This document shows positions 35,701-48,797 of a DNA stretch of 64,000 bases, piece after piece. Origin of the DNA: Phoenix dactylifera (Eukaryota; Streptophyta; Magnoliopsida; Arecales; Arecaceae). The notes below the pieces were generated by a model. That model had not been told where the DNA came from. It worked only from the letters and a program-made list of their open reading frames with translations, and ran no database searches. Position numbers and translations under genes: made by a program. Each line of letters opens with the position of its first letter. The first letter of the stretch is position 1. The stretch is from the NCBI RefSeq assembly GCF_009389715.1, contig NC_052404.1, positions 8,454,745-8,518,744 on the forward strand. Reading direction: 5' to 3'.

Positions 35701-38700
35701 TTGAAGCCATTCTCAACCCAATGATCCGTTTGAAACTAGTCGATGATAAGCCTGTTCAATTCGTGAGTACTGTAATAATTTATGAATTAAATCTTCCTAG
35801 GGGCTCATGCTTCCTAAAATTTCCAGAATAACTATTTTCCCATTTCAATACCCGATTCTTCCCTTGCCTTGATATACTTCATAGAGACTTAGTTTAGCAA
35901 GTACATATGAAATCTTAGAATCCTAAACTATGTTCACCATATCAACACTTTCAAACCTTACTTTACCAAGAAAGATGAGATGTTAAACAGATATTCGTAA
36001 ATTCATTTCTTTATATCTTTCTTAACTTCTTAGCGTTGCCTATGGCATGAGGTTTAAATTTCATCATCACCAACACTACACCTAAGCCTTTTCCCATCAG
36101 CTAAAGAGCATGACCCAGAGTTGGAAAGGCTCCATCTGTTGAACAGGTTTTCACCGGACATGGATGCTCTAGTTATTGACGTCATATTTTGGGCCAAAGC
36201 AACTTTAGGCAAAGGAACTTACCAAGGTACCTATATTGCCAATTCACAAGTAAGAGGGTCTACTTTATTGGTTGTGGTTCAAACTCATGCAATCACAAAA
36301 TTCCCCTAAACTTGGAAAGAGTCTTTACAATGAGGCAAGACAACCTCTAATGCAGGAAGCTGTGTTCAACTCAAAGCTCAAATAAGCCAAAGAGCAAATG
36401 AAAAGCAGTTCCAGTTGGGTTTAAATACTGATTCTAAATACAAGGGCTTCCTAATAAGCCCAAGACATCATCACTTGATTAATTGCTTAAAGATAATCCT
36501 GATGGCATGAAAACAATCAAAAAGTAAGGATGGGTGAGAGATAGTTAGTCATCCTTCTATGATGGCCAAATGCTACTGAAGAGGATCAACAGTGTAATAC
36601 CAAAGAAACATTTTGCAGTGCTCTCAATTTGTGATATTGCTGCAATGAGAGGATGGAGGGCAAACAGGGAGAGAGGAGGGGGGAGCGAAAGAACGGTAAT
36701 CTTATATTGTTTTGTGGTTTGATTGCCTAGGAAAAGAGAATTGGGATTCTAGAAAAAGGTGAAAAGTTTGATAATATGTTGATGGGACTAGAGTTGTGCA
36801 ATTTTTAGGTTTTCCCTAAGCTAGCTTGCAAATGGTAAGGCTTGTGCTGGCTCCCTCTTATAATTGCTCCTTGTTGTAGCATAGGCAAAGAGACCCTTGT
36901 ACAATAACTTCACATTAGACAAGATTCTTTTGGTAAGAATATTGGCAAGACTCCTTGTACGAGCATTGCCACTTCCTTTGAAAGGATTGAGTAAAATGCA
37001 TAAACTGCATAATCAATAATGATTGAAGTGAAATGGAAAGTACAAATATTAAATATCAGGACAGGAGTCAAATAATGTAGGAAATTCATCCCTCTGCCAA
37101 ATAAAGCAATCCAGTTGAACTACAAAATAGGTCCAATATAATCAGGAGCTAAAATAACTAGATTAGGTCATGGGAAAATTTATGTTCCCATCTAATGACC
37201 AAAAAATAAATATGAAGAAGCTCTTAACAATATTAAGGTCCCTAATTCTTTCTCACCAATATGCAGACAAGTATCACAACAGTATAAAAGCATTACAACC
37301 AAAAAGAAAAAAGAAAAGAAAAGAAACCATCACATTTGCATCATTAACGTGTTAGGCTTGAAAAGCAATTTTCAAACACATTAGCAAATATGATGACAAA
37401 CTGTTGCATCACACTGAATGTAACTCGAACGGGTAAAAAGGAACCAACAGCAGATAGCTCAGCTAGTTGGCACCATCTCTCCATGTGGGAGGAGTGAGGT
37501 TCAAATCTGAGCGGTAGCAAATCACCGTCGTATTCTCAAATGTATAAAGGGGTAAAAGGTAAGTGTAACCAGAAAACAAATCATATATTTCTCCAGGTAC
37601 TACAGTTATTAAAGCATCCTGATACAAATAATACCATAGAGCTTATATAAGGTCGCAGAAGAGTGGAATTGGTGCATATCTTTATAAAAAAAGGAAATTT
37701 ACAAATAGAAGATAACAAACCTTTAGAGCAGTCTGATTCCGTAAAATATCATTAAACTTAAACATCACAGCAGCAATCCAAATCGTGACAAAGAAACCTG
37801 TAGGTCCACCAACAAAGGTTAAACTTAAAAATAGTAGCAAGAAAAAGAACTATAATTAGATATCTCCACCATATGAGGATTTGGAAGTGAGAAGAGATCG
37901 GATTGCATGAACAGTAACCACTTTAGCCTGAGAAAATTACAGCAGGATTAAGCAACAGACGGTTGTCCATTCATGTTATTCACAACATCCTCACATATAT
38001 AAGAAAGTGCTGTTTATGTTTATAGCATCTAGGCAATAAAAAGGCTACAGTCAACTCATAGTTAAGCATATGAAACATCCCGTCTCTATTGTAAAATAGC
38101 AATTATTAAAGAAAATAGTGGCTTTGAACTGATACAGAATTGCAAAACAGTTTTACTATTTCAAAGTTGTGTCTAAATCTTAGTAGTTTGAAGCAGAGGC
38201 AGGTGCAGAGGAGAATTTGAGACCGAGGAGCAGAGAAACAGCAAATATATAAGAAGATAAGGGGAAAAGATTTCAGAGAGAAGTGGCCCCTCATCTCATA
38301 TCAAGCACCGCTATTAACCAGCTATAATAATTTGACAGACAGTGCAGCAGCTTTTTAACAATTCCACCGGGGAACCAACATTACCCAGACCAATGATACT
38401 GGAGAATTTTGTTGGCAGCTGAATAGCATACCATCATAATTTGCTTGATGCAAACTCCCTGATCAAGGATTCAGTCATGGAACCAATGGCATATATTAGG
38501 GACATGCTGGCAACCAATTTTAACTTTGCCTATAAGTGAACTAAATGTAGTTATACAAGGCCTGTATCTTTTTCAGTATGCCCAGCATTCTTCTGTTTCT
38601 AAATCCACTGACAAGCATTAGGTATAACACCATAATATTTGTTGCTTTGAATGATAACATCCAAAATCCAAAAGCAAATTACTGGAACTAATTTATCTTC

Positions 38701-39764
38701 TTACAAAGTAGCATAAGATTTCATCAAGACTTAAGTTGCAGAACCATCAAGATGCAAGTTATATTTATAGATGATATCCATCATAAAAACAATATGTTGG
38801 GTGCCTGGTGCAAAGGCTCCATAACTAACTATTAACATAAAAGACAAAATCTTAACAGTATAGAACTGCAAACTATGATATGACTATAGGTTATTAAGAA
38901 ATTTATACTAATGATAACTTACGGCCCAGGGAGACTTGAAGGCTAATACCTTTACAGAATGAACTTCTAAGCTTGCGCCAATTAATCATCATTATACCAT
39001 CAGACATTCTCATCTTCATATGATATTTCCCAGATATTTTCAGAAACACAAATGACATGCTGCTAGGAATTCAAAGCAAAGATTCAGAAACATATACCTT
39101 GCAAATGCTGTCTGATGAACACCACCAATAGAAGCAACGAGAATGGCAAAATCTGCTCAATCCACCTCGCAACCTGCTGTATATCGTATCTCTGGTACGA
39201 AGAATCCCTGTTGTTGCCTCCTGTAGCATTCGCCTCACCCTCCGTGTTCTGGGGACCGACCGCAGACATTGATGATGGCAGAGAAGAGGATGACGAAGAA
39301 GCTACCTCTCCAACCCCACCACCATCACTCCCACCATCACCTCCCTGCCTCTCAGATATAGCCGGAATCGTCTCAGCAGTAAGACCATTACCACTGGAAC
39401 TCCCCTCTCTCCCCGGACGAACATCCACTGCTTGCGGCTGGCCGGAACCCACTCTCAAAGTCTCCTGATCCCCAACGCCGATGATCCTTATCGACACCTC
39501 CCCATCGCCGCCAGCACCGGCGACGGCAGAATCATCAAGCCGGCCTGAGACATGGTTTCGCAAGCCACTACCAGTGATCAAGCTCTCGTTCTCCTGGTGA
39601 CTCGATCTCGGGCGCAAGATCCCGGAGTACTCCAAAAGCGCGGACAGCGGCGCCTGGATGAAGTTGGAGGTTGAGAAGTGAACCCCGTACCGCCTCGAAG
39701 AACCTCCGCTACTGCCGGCGCTCTGGCTCCTGTAGGAATCCGAGTTCCCACCGGACGATTCCAT
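22513..39764 (-). CDS. RING-finger transmembrane E3 ubiquitin ligase, RNFT / At5g01960 type
   Basis: Eight minus-strand exons join in frame to 484 aa: 39098-39764, 37721-37797, 34954-35122, 29012-29100, 26772-26936, 26515-26592, 23790-23893 and 22513-22618. The first about 200 residues are Ser/Gly-rich and disordered. Hydrophobic segments follow ([52 protein letters not shown]). Near the C-terminus a complete C3HC4 RING has C423, C426, C438, H440, C443, C446, C457 and C460, and the protein ends SLFFQLF. Family members are membrane-anchored E3 ligases; substrates here are unknown. I start at MESSGG by family resemblance. The frame stays open up to ATG 39872, so a 36-residue extension is possible. 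The third intron (29101-34953) is about 5.9 kb and carries nested transposons. Confidence 0.95.
22858..23290. repeat. Repeat-rich intron segment with (ACAT)n microsatellite
   Basis: Within the last intron of the RING-finger gene, ACAT tetranucleotides run at about 23226-23266. They follow a low-complexity CATATATACACATATG stretch at 22875-22920. Confidence 0.8.
23717..23748. repeat. (AG)n microsatellite
   Basis: An uninterrupted AG dinucleotide run of about 16 units lies in the last intron, about 40 bp from the donor of the 23790-23893 exon. Confidence 0.95.
25953..26137. mobile_element. Tourist-like MITE, 185 bp
   Basis: Ends read GGGAATGTATGGTTG and, reverse complemented, GAGTATGTTTGATTG, an imperfect terminal inverted repeat. 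Both sides are flanked by TTA (25950-25952 and 26138-26140), the target duplication expected for PIF/Harbinger-derived Tourist MITEs. There is no coding capacity. It sits in the intron between the 26515-26592 and 23790-23893 exons. Confidence 0.65.
30293..32633. mobile_element. Non-autonomous hAT-type element, outer copy
   Basis: Ends are TAAGACTGGCAA and TTGCCAACCCTA, an imperfect terminal inverted repeat. Both sides carry the 8-bp duplication CACATATC (30285-30292 and 32634-32641), as expected for hAT transposition. Subterminal DNA is full of GGTC/GACC-type motifs. The interior (about 30600-31030) is pyrimidine-rich and gene-like, with TAGGGTTT and clustered TCC repeats. No transposase is seen. 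A second hAT element (31469-32595) is inserted inside. It lies in the third intron of the RING-finger gene. Confidence 0.82.
31469..32595. mobile_element. Non-autonomous hAT-type element nested in another hAT
   Basis: The 12-bp terminal inverted repeat is perfect: TAGGGGTGGCAA and TTGCCACCCCTA. The 8-bp target duplication CCTGTATA is exact at 31461-31468 and 32596-32603. Subterminal arrays of GGGTCGGGTC/GACCCGACCC and ACCTGTTTA motifs are typical binding regions of hAT ends. The 600-bp core (about 31600-32270) is GC-rich, unlike the surroundings. It contains a 75-codon + frame (31704-31931, beginning [14 protein letters not shown]) and telomere-like CCCTAACCCTA near 31990. That core looks like captured gene or promoter sequence. 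There is no transposase frame. Confidence 0.9.
33085..33260 (+). repeat. Dispersed GGTAC-rich repeat, copy 1
   Basis: About 175 bp rich in GGTAC/GTACC, including GTGCTAGTGTGGCACC and a central AAAAAAAAATTT. It matches, in reverse orientation, the copy at 49060-49245. The order of landmarks is the same: CCATAC, GGGGC, CCGTACC, poly-A, GTGCTAGTGTGGCACC. It lies in an intron of the RING-finger gene. Confidence 0.75.
34130..34420. repeat. Large imperfect hairpin in an intron
   Basis: The left arm (about 34160-34285) has GGGAGGGCC, GAGGGGCC, GCAGGGGCTCC and AAATTTTAAGTGAAGTCGGC. The right arm (about 34285-34410) has the complementary GCCAACTTTACTTAAAATTT, GGAACCCCTGCTCC, GGCCCCTC and GGCCCTCCC in reverse order. 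The transcript could fold into a stem of over 100 bp. GA-rich and CT-rich flanks extend it. Confidence 0.7.
37445..37549 (+). mobile_element. tRNA-derived SINE
   Basis: An A box TAGCTCAGCTAGTTGG (about 37455-37470) and a B box GGTTCAAATC (about 37499-37508) lie at tRNA-like spacing, as in plant SINEs. Imperfect direct repeats flank it: GGGTAAAAAGGAA at 37431-37443 and GGGTAAAAGGTAA at 37550-37562, a likely target duplication. No cloverleaf forms. It lies in the second intron of the RING-finger gene, in the direction opposite to that gene. Confidence 0.72.
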
Positions 39765-39873
39765 CATCGGAGCCCAAATCCGACCAAGAAACCCCCAAGA
39801 ATCTGCCGGGAACGACTGCGGATCGGTCCGATTGGCGGAATCGATCAGAAGCAAAAGGTATAAATCATGCAAA

Positions 39874-39892
39874 AACCCTAACCCTAACCCTA
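39874..39892. promoter_or_regulatory. Telomere-type AACCCTA repeats at the RING-finger gene 5' end
   Basis: Three AACCCTA units lie about 110 bp upstream of the chosen start codon of the minus-strand RING-finger gene. AAACCCTAA telo-boxes are known near transcription starts of plant housekeeping genes. The strongly pyrimidine-rich leader-like DNA at 39960-40140 supports a promoter/5' leader here. Confidence 0.5.
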
Positions 39893-40249
39893 GAAGGGAT
39901 CGTTTCTTTTCCCCCGCGAGGTCGGAAGGAGAGATTAAGGAGAAGAGGAGGAGATGAAGGGGAAGGATAACTTATTCCGAGGAACGAGTAGTTCTTGGGG
40001 TTAAACAGGCGGCGGAAATAGCAAGATTCGAGATCTCTTGCTCATGCGCTGTGATTTTGTCTTCGATATCTCTCACCGCGGTTTTGCTTTTGTTTCTCTC
40101 GATATCCTCTCTTTTCTCTCTCTCTTAACGGTGAAGAAAAGATGGGGTTTCCTTCGCTACGGTGCGGCTCACCCTCCCTTTTCCTTCCACTCCCTCGAAG
40201 ACGACAGTTTTGTGGATGTATGTATCTTTCTATTATTATTATTATAAGT

Positions 40250-41616
40250 CTCCATTCTTTAACATGGAAACTACCATGGTAATTATCAAGCCCTAAATGA
40301 ATAATACTTAAAGCGCTTGAGAACACCAAATTCTGCACCCTCTTGCTAATATGCAATATTGTGATGCGTTGGGGTTGTACATTGTGCACTAGAGAATAAT
40401 TGACCTTCTGATCATATCTTACACAGATCTCAAAGCACTACGAATGCTTTCTTTTTCTGCTTGCACAGATCTCATAGCGGTTATTGTGCGATCCAATTTT
40501 TTTTTTAAGAAAGATACCCTCCGCATCCTATTGTCATACCCTCAAGTTTGTGGGACTATTAGAATATGGGGGAATATGGGTGGCTTATACTTAGACCTTT
40601 TTTTTAATGACATACTGACCTCCTATGAAATCAGCCCTCTATATGTGTGCACTCAATCTGGTGCTAGATACAAGTTATACAACAACAGGCCCACAAAAAA
40701 CTCAATACGAAGCTACGGAATTCTTTTTGTGGCATTGGAATTTTAGGGCATGATGCACATTTGGGTTTGTTTTGTTACATATTTTATTCAATGTGTTTAA
40801 GCAATCTACTAGTATAAATAATTTTTTTTTTATTTTTTGCAGAGAAGTTACGAATCATGGGATAGATGGCTTTTGAATCTTTTTTTAGTTTCAAATCATA
40901 GATTATATTTTTATTATTTTGACTTGTCGACATATGAGAAGCATCGCATGTACGTAAGAAGTAGATATTATAAATAATCAACTAGCTTTGATCTATTTCT
41001 ATATTGAGCGTACATGTTTAAAACAAGCTTATAATTCCATACAGTCCTATTTTGTTCCAAACCTCAATTGCTCTCAAGGCCAGTAGAAAATATATCAACA
41101 TAAAATATCATTGAAGTCCCTAAAATTTAGAGAAATAAAGATCAAGAAAAAAAAAACGAATGTTGTTGAGCTTGGCATGCATCTTGTAAATAATTCTATT
41201 AAAATTTTCAAGCATCTAAATTTTCTACAATAGGTCACTCAAACATATATCATTTCGTATTAACTATTTTATATTTTTCGCCCTTTGTTGACACATGTTT
41301 TAGTTTCTTGCATAGTGACATAAGAGAAATACATAAAAAACGAGGTCGATCCATCTGCATTATAATTACCCTCCTACATTATAATTTCCAAGTCTAAATA
41401 GTTCAAGATGCATCATTGAAGATTTAAACACATCATTTTTTATCATTAAGTATAGAGGTTTTACTAGGATGAGCCCCAAGTTATAAGAATAAGTACTATT
41501 TATTATTAGACTACTAATCGGGATGGAAAGTTTATGAAACATTTTGTAAGAAAAATCATTAAAGAAGCAATATCTAATATTTAATAATTTAAGTAACTCA
41601 ATATAAATTGAAACAT

Positions 41617-41672
<56 letters not shown>

Positions 41673-44592
41673 AGGTTCATCTACAGAGGATGAGTCAGGG
41701 CCTAAGATCAGGCCGAAAGGCGTAGTTAATTGATAACATGTGAATATTCCTGTACTACTCCTTGTTAGTTTCGAGGGACGGAGGAGTCTAGGTTAGGCCA
41801 AAGATGATAATCAATTCAGGACACAAGATGACCTTGTTTTTTTTAGGGTAAGAAGGGATAAAGGAAATGCCTCAAGCCAATGCTCAAGTATTAGGCGCTA
41901 TGGCGCTAAAGTAACCCATACCATACTCTCAGAAAAAGCTTGAACGATCTTCAACAAAAGGTACATGTACCTGAAACTAACACAAGTGGATAGATAGAGA
42001 ATACTCGAGACAACTCTTTCTAAGAAACTCAGCAACATAGCCCTATAACTTTGGAAGAATTATCCAACATAAAATTATTCTTTGAGTATATATATCGCAT
42101 AATATAATCATCTCTTGGGACCATTGCATGTAATATATTTGGAGGTAGCTCTCAGGATTACATGGTTCATCTGGTTGCGAGTGAGCATGGATTTTTCTAA
42201 GCCGAGGGTGGTCGAGACAAGCAACATGTCGATGGTCTTGAGGCTCTAATGAAAGGACCAAAGAACCCACCATAAGGATTTTAAAATTCTACTAGGATGA
42301 TCTTCTTTGTTGCGGAACACTCCGGTGGTACCTTATGGATGAACTCATCCTATGTGCCTTTATACTTTTGTAATATTTTATTTTTTAATTTTTTTTGGAT
42401 CTATTCATACTAGATTTGTATACGTCATCCATTTTATCAAAAAAAAAAAAAAAACTGCAAGGAGCATGTGAAAATTATGGGTAATTGTAAGATTAAAACT
42501 ACACAATTATCTTATTTACTGAAATTTCCCAATAAAATCTTTGCTCGACTTACCGGCATGGGCATTTCTCCATTGCTGTTAATCTACTGGAATTGCTCCT
42601 TCTCTGGCCAAGGAAATTATTGAGCTCAGGCAAGAATGATGGATCCATGGCATGGGAGATTTATTGGAGCAGTGATAGGAGGCTTTGCGAGATTGGTTTT
42701 GGTGGCTTTCTTTGTCGAGTAATGAGCTATGGGCAAAGAAGGAAAATGGAGCAGATGTATTGGCATAACTTTATGAGATTTATTGCCAAATACAAAGATT
42801 AATTGATTATAGAGTTACTAATTTTGTAATCATGTTATGATAAACTTTTCATGTGCATATATTACAGGCACTTTCATGGGACAAAATGAAAAGTTAGAAT
42901 ATTAATATGAAACAAATAAAAACATATCAAACTATAAAATTCATAAACTATAAAGCATTTTTTATTTAAAATTTATAAAATCAACCGACAAGATTTGATA
43001 ATTTTGATAAGTTGGAACTTAGTTTGATGTAGTTAGAGAAATTTAGAAATCAGCTGCATGGTTGAAGAGCAATTAGTTTTTTTGCACAGATTTTTTTTTT
43101 TTTTTTTTTGTTGGAGAAGGGAAGGGGGAGAGCAAGTCAGTTTTAATTTAATGTTCTTGCCGTCAATCAAGCTTACATAATAAAACATTTGGTGAGGTAT
43201 ACTCAGGCAGCCAATTGTGTCCATATGTTTGTGGAGGTTTCTCCATCCCTATTTCATTTTACTTTAAAGATGCTTTAACAGCCAAAACATGTAAAGTCTT
43301 TCAGCATCCTCATTGCTCCCTTTGAATTTTCATCACGAAGTGCACCACATAATGAAGCATATAGAAAAGTCTTTAAGCATCCACATTGCTCCCTTTGGAT
43401 TGGCATCATGAAGTGCACTGGTGCAAGGCAGCTGAGTGATTTTTTTGAGTGATTTTTTTGAGTGATCTTTCTGAGTTACTGTAGTATTGCTCGCTTTTTT
43501 TCCTGAATAGCCCCATGTCATTAGCATAATATAGTTTCCTCAGCTCGAGAGACCTGAAAACTAAAGAAGGTATCAGCAACAACCGGTTTTATTACGGAAC
43601 AGCTTATGATATTCATATCGATCTATTATACGCCTCTGCATCTAGCATTAGGTAGACCTCATACAATAAATATTCTAATTCTATCGTATATTTTGTTTCA
43701 TTTGTTCTGACTTTTTTTCTTCTTCTTTTGATATCTCTAAAATGATGAATCTCATTTTTAGAAATTCAGTCGACCGGAATTGAAAATTTCCAATTTTGAG
43801 GAGGAAGAGACAAAAGAAAAGAAAAAAATAAACAAGGTCAGGATGCCGATGTCTCACGATGCCACGTAAATAAAAGATTTGCAGGAGGCCCTCCCATTTG
43901 GAAGAGCCAAAGTTCATAGCTTTGTTTCCTTCGTATATAAACTACCACATAAGCGAGGCAAACAAAAAAGCTTGGTCATACAACCATTCCATCGAGTATA
44001 TATTTGCAGCCATTTTTTTTTTCAGGCCGGCCGCCCCATCTTTTTCCCACTTAGCTTAAACAGTCCGGAATAAGGTTATTCCATTTAAAAGCTTTACTCC
44101 TAACTAGTTGTTTTGTGTTATATTATTTAGCAGCCAAACAAAAGATGCACAGCTTGTCAGACTCAGATCATTGCTGCAATCTCGCCATAAGCACAACAAA
44201 CAAGAATGTGATTTCCACCAAACAAGAGAAATTAACTCTTTACATTCAATTAAATTTACAGAAGACACTTGGATCAAAGTAGCTTGTTTTGTGTTTGATG
44301 TCCTGTCACTACCATTACAAAAGCCTCGGTATATGCCGCACTCCACCCAAATCCATCCTGAAATTCCATTCTATTGATCCAAAAAACTACAGAGATTCTT
44401 GGCCACTGATGGAACTACTGTATTTACCTACATGATCAACTTAATGAGAACTTTCTATTCCTAATATTTTCAGCCTCTCTAGGCCTGTGTTTCACCCTCC
44501 AGACTGTAGGCTTCCAAAGCAATCAGGTGGCCGATACAAAGCTGTGCACAAGTGCACCCATAGTACAAGAACAAAAAGAATTCAGTCCACAT
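40250..44592. other. Intergenic region between two minus-strand genes
   Basis: Upstream DNA of the RING-finger gene and the 3' side of the metal transporter gene. I see no gene. A (TC)n(TA)n microsatellite lies at 41618-41673. A poly-A run at about 42440-42454 follows TTTTGGATCTATTCATACTAG-type sequence and may be the 3' tail of a retroposed element on the + strand. A poly-T run sits at 43089-43109. Confidence 0.45.
41618..41673. repeat. (TC)n(TA)n compound microsatellite
   Basis: A C run passes into TC repeats and then TA repeats without interruption. Confidence 0.95.
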
Positions 44593-47500
44593 CTATGTGA
44601 CAGCCTCTGGTGCTGAATTGCAGTAGGGCGTATGCAGGCAAACCAACCTGGTGGATGTTAAACACGAGCAGGCAAATCCGAGACCCATCAGAAGCCCATA
44701 GGTGCTCTTCCTTGTGTCCAACTTCAGCGCCCGCTGGAAAACAGTGCCAAAGCTAGGAAGCATCGTTCCACATGCAAGAACCATCCAATAATCAAGTCCA
44801 TTGTAGTCGATGCCTGCGAGTATAGCTCCAATGGCAGAGATAGGGCTCGCAAATCCAGTCAAGGCAGCAGCTGCTAAGGCTCCCCGCCAGCTGTCGGTAG
44901 CGCCAAAGATGCAGCCTGCAACAGCTGCACCTCGTGGCAGCCCATGTAGCGAAACTGGTAGAACCATGTGTCTGCCAAGCCCATAAGCCTTTGGGGCTGC
45001 CACACCTAGAGCAAGCCCCTCTGCTAGGGCATGCAGGATGATGGCCCCGCATGCAAAGAATGATTGAAGAGTAAGGGCACTCACTGAAAGACCAGAAGAT
45101 GCAAGGTCATTGACAGAAGTCTTCTTGCGAGGAGCCACCCTTAAGATGCTAGCTGTGAACATGCGATATAAGGCAGAACCGGCGATGAGCAACAATGTTA
45201 GGGTAAAGAACCCCATCTTTGAAGACACTAGAAGCTGTAGGGGCCTCCATGCAGCAAGAAGAAATGCAATGCCAGAGGCCACGCCTGTGAGAAGAGAATG
45301 TTGCAGCAAGAAGGCAAGAGAAAAAGTGACGAGGATAATTCCACCAAGCAATGGCCCAAGACCAAATAGTAGTGATACTAAAAAGCCAGAGGCATCCTCT
45401 GAGCTGCAACACAAATCAAACAGATTTTGGATAGAACCAAAGGCTCGTGCAAGAAAACACTCACATATATTCAAAAAAGGATAAGTTTTCAAGTTTCTCT
45501 ATATTGGATTTAGCGACAATCTTTTTTTTAAAAAAATGTGGATAGAAAAATAATAGGAACTTACTTGTAGCCATGGCTAAAACTCTGGAGTGTTGTGCTC
45601 AGGGTTTCCATAAATGCTATGGCCAGCGTGCCTGCAGAAGCAACTTGAGGAGGAGTTGCTTCCTGAAAAAGAGAAAGCAAATTATCATGACACATGAAAC
45701 CAAGTGAAGAAGCATAATGCATGGAGAACTCATAGCAAGATAAGTAGCACACAATAGTTTTCAATGATCATGAAATGCATGTGTTCCTGCAACTTTGAAC
45801 AAAACTTTGTCATGCACATCTATTTTTACTTTATGCTGCGCATAAAGATAAATGTACTGATCAGTTAAATAATTACCTTAAAAGCATCAGGAAGAACCTC
45901 TGCTATCACCATCCAGATCATGCACCCAGCAGCAAAGCCCGTACAAAAAGGAAGTACCTTGTGGAATGCATCAGCACAAAGGAACGAAGGGACAGCCACA
46001 ATGGGCTAGAATAAAGCAAGAAGTCCAATGGCCATTAACGAGAATATTGCAGAAAACATAGAAACAGAAACATAAAAAAGTTTCAAATCTTTAGTCATTG
46101 CATGTCCATCACTTTTATTTTTCCTTCCACTAGGAAGCAGAATAGATGTAATGCAAGTTGGTATATTAAACACATTTTCAAGTATGTTTATCGTTTAAAA
46201 TTGAAGTAGCCCAAACAATATCCAATATCCAGGTAAAAAATATGATTTGATTAAAAGATTTGTAAATTTAGTGCAAAAGTTATCATCTTTAAGAGTAATA
46301 ATTACAATTTGGAGGCCTTTGTCATGTGTTGATAGAATTCCTCAAATGCCAGCAGGATTTCAAAGCAGAAAGAAATAGATATGTCTAAAGCAACAAAAGA
46401 GGCAGGTGTAACAGGATTTCTAACAACAAAAAAAAGGCAGAATTCTAATTGACATAAGCAATTAGATAGGTGGTTCCCATATAACAGAGGGAAAAGAGCG
46501 TGAATTCCACAATTAATGGAGATTTTTCTCCTAGAAGCATGTAAAGATTTGTTATTTTCCAAAATGTTGTGAAGTGGAGCATTGGAGCATTGGCTAATAT
46601 TCAGTAATCAAAAAAATATAGGAGGAAGGAGCCGAGATGAACTTGTGGGGCAACAAAAACAAGAGAAACAAATGAGAAAATCAAAATAAAAAGAGAAGAT
46701 AAAAAGTGATAGGCATGCACAACCAATAATACGGTCATGTCTTGTGCAATAAACGCTAGCAACGATATCATAAAGCAACAAAACAAGATACGGATACTGA
46801 TGTTAGAAAAGAGAAGCAACCTGGATCTAAAGAAGTGTCATATTTTTTTTTTAAAAAAAAGTTTTCCTACTAATAGTGTCTCTAGTGTAAATGATTTGAG
46901 ACCTTGAATATTACTGTACAACAGTGAACTGTTAAAACGTACATGGAACAACTTTTAACTTTCTCTCAGCTAAAGAACTTAGACTATGATAGAACAAAAC
47001 ATAGCCAAAACTGATTGAGCTTGCTTTTTTATGGGCAGTGAAAGCTGGACATGATGTCAACAAAAAAGGAGTTATATCAAGGATAACAATCTACAACGAG
47101 GAAGAGATATACATTAAAATATATTTTTTGAAAACAATAAATAGTACAGAAAGAAATATTTACTCTAACCCCAAATTATGGTTTTAATTAATGACCTTAA
47201 TAACAGTTTCAAGGCATCTTATTTTTGCAACATCATTATCAGTAACAATCCCGACCTATGCGTCACTGTCATAACAATGTTGTAGTGGTCATATTGGCTG
47301 TTATCTGGCATTGCAGCTGTTTTATAACCAGACATATTTTGGCCATTTGGCATTCCTTCTTATAGCAGCCTCTTGAAGAAGTGTCGAGATTGAACCCAGG
47401 AGGTGGCATCCCCAACTTATTCTCTCAAATATCCATAGCATATACTCACATGCATATATTAAAAATTAGGATATTCTCATGAGTAGAAAATATTCATTAT

Positions 47501-48754
47501 GCAGATAGATGCCAATATATCTTTTAATAATGGCTAAGAATGTCCAATAAAACAGGGTAATACTTTAATTTCAACAAAATAACGTTATTTTAAATTCTTT
47601 TATCACTTCTTAGTCATCCTTTCTGACTGTTATGTCTCCATAACATCTTGGAGAATGGCCATTTTGTGAATAATAGTTTGTTGACAAAGAGGACAAGGCT
47701 TATAGGTTTACTTGGCTATGATGACAAATATATGATGCCCAGGCTTTTCTGGTCTTGGCATTCTTCATGCTAATTTAATTCCATTTTTAGGGGCAAGCAC
47801 AAACATACAGCAAAAGGCTTATTATTAAGACAAGTGAAGAATTTATGAAAAGAATGAAGATATAATGATCATCACAGAAAGCACAGAAGACCTGCGCAAC
47901 ACTTGAGAAGATAATGAGGGAAAAAAATTTGGTGAGCAACAATGAAAATGTCAAACTGAAAAAAAAGATAAAAATCACATTCTCCTTTATCCGAGAAAAA
48001 AAACGAAAGCTAAAATAGCATAAATGCCATATCTCAGATTTCCAATCAATACATCTAGTTATGCATTGATGGAGGTCCAGTCATAAGCAAAATTATGTAA
48101 ACAATTTACCTGAGGCAACGATGTAATGAAACTCCACAGCATCGCATTCTGAGGAGAGACCCCACGTGATGAGAGAACCATGCTCACAGCTAAACCTTCA
48201 GGTATGTTGTGCACAGCTATTGCCAGCGTAACCAGAAGACCTTGAGAAAGCCCTTTTGAGCCAGCAAAGGATACCCCAACACCCGAACCCTCCCCAAAGG
48301 AATGAAGGGTCATTATTCCGACTACAAGTATAACTTTACTTGCATCAGCACCTTTTATGTCCAGCATGCTTACTTCCCCATACTGCTCAAGAAACTGCAC
48401 AGAAAGAATTATCATTATTTTAGCACATATATTGATAAACAATCCAAACCTAATGACAAAGAAAAGTTTGCATTTAGGAATTGTTTGTAATATAATGAGC
48501 AGTGGACCAGATACTGACAAACATGATGCAGGTCATATTGTCTTGGAAATATGATCACCAACAACAGGCACTTTGAAAAGGAAAATTTAAATACAGCTCC
48601 ATCTAATTCATACAGAAAAGATAACAGACAACTTACTAAAGCAGAAGCTTAATGATGCTTGATAAAGGTGCTCTAAAGATGTAGAATTTTATTTCACATT
48701 CCATGCCCCATTAGAGACACTAGTGCTTACCAAGAATATATACATATCCACAGA

Positions 48755-48797
<43 letters not shown>

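Noticed and set aside
39115..39970. Plus-strand frames of 61-117 codons opposite the first RING-finger exon
   Set aside because: They overlap antisense to a firmly supported coding exon and have low-complexity Pro/Ser content.
45110..45484. 124-codon plus-strand frame
   Set aside because: Antisense shadow of the last exon of the metal transporter.
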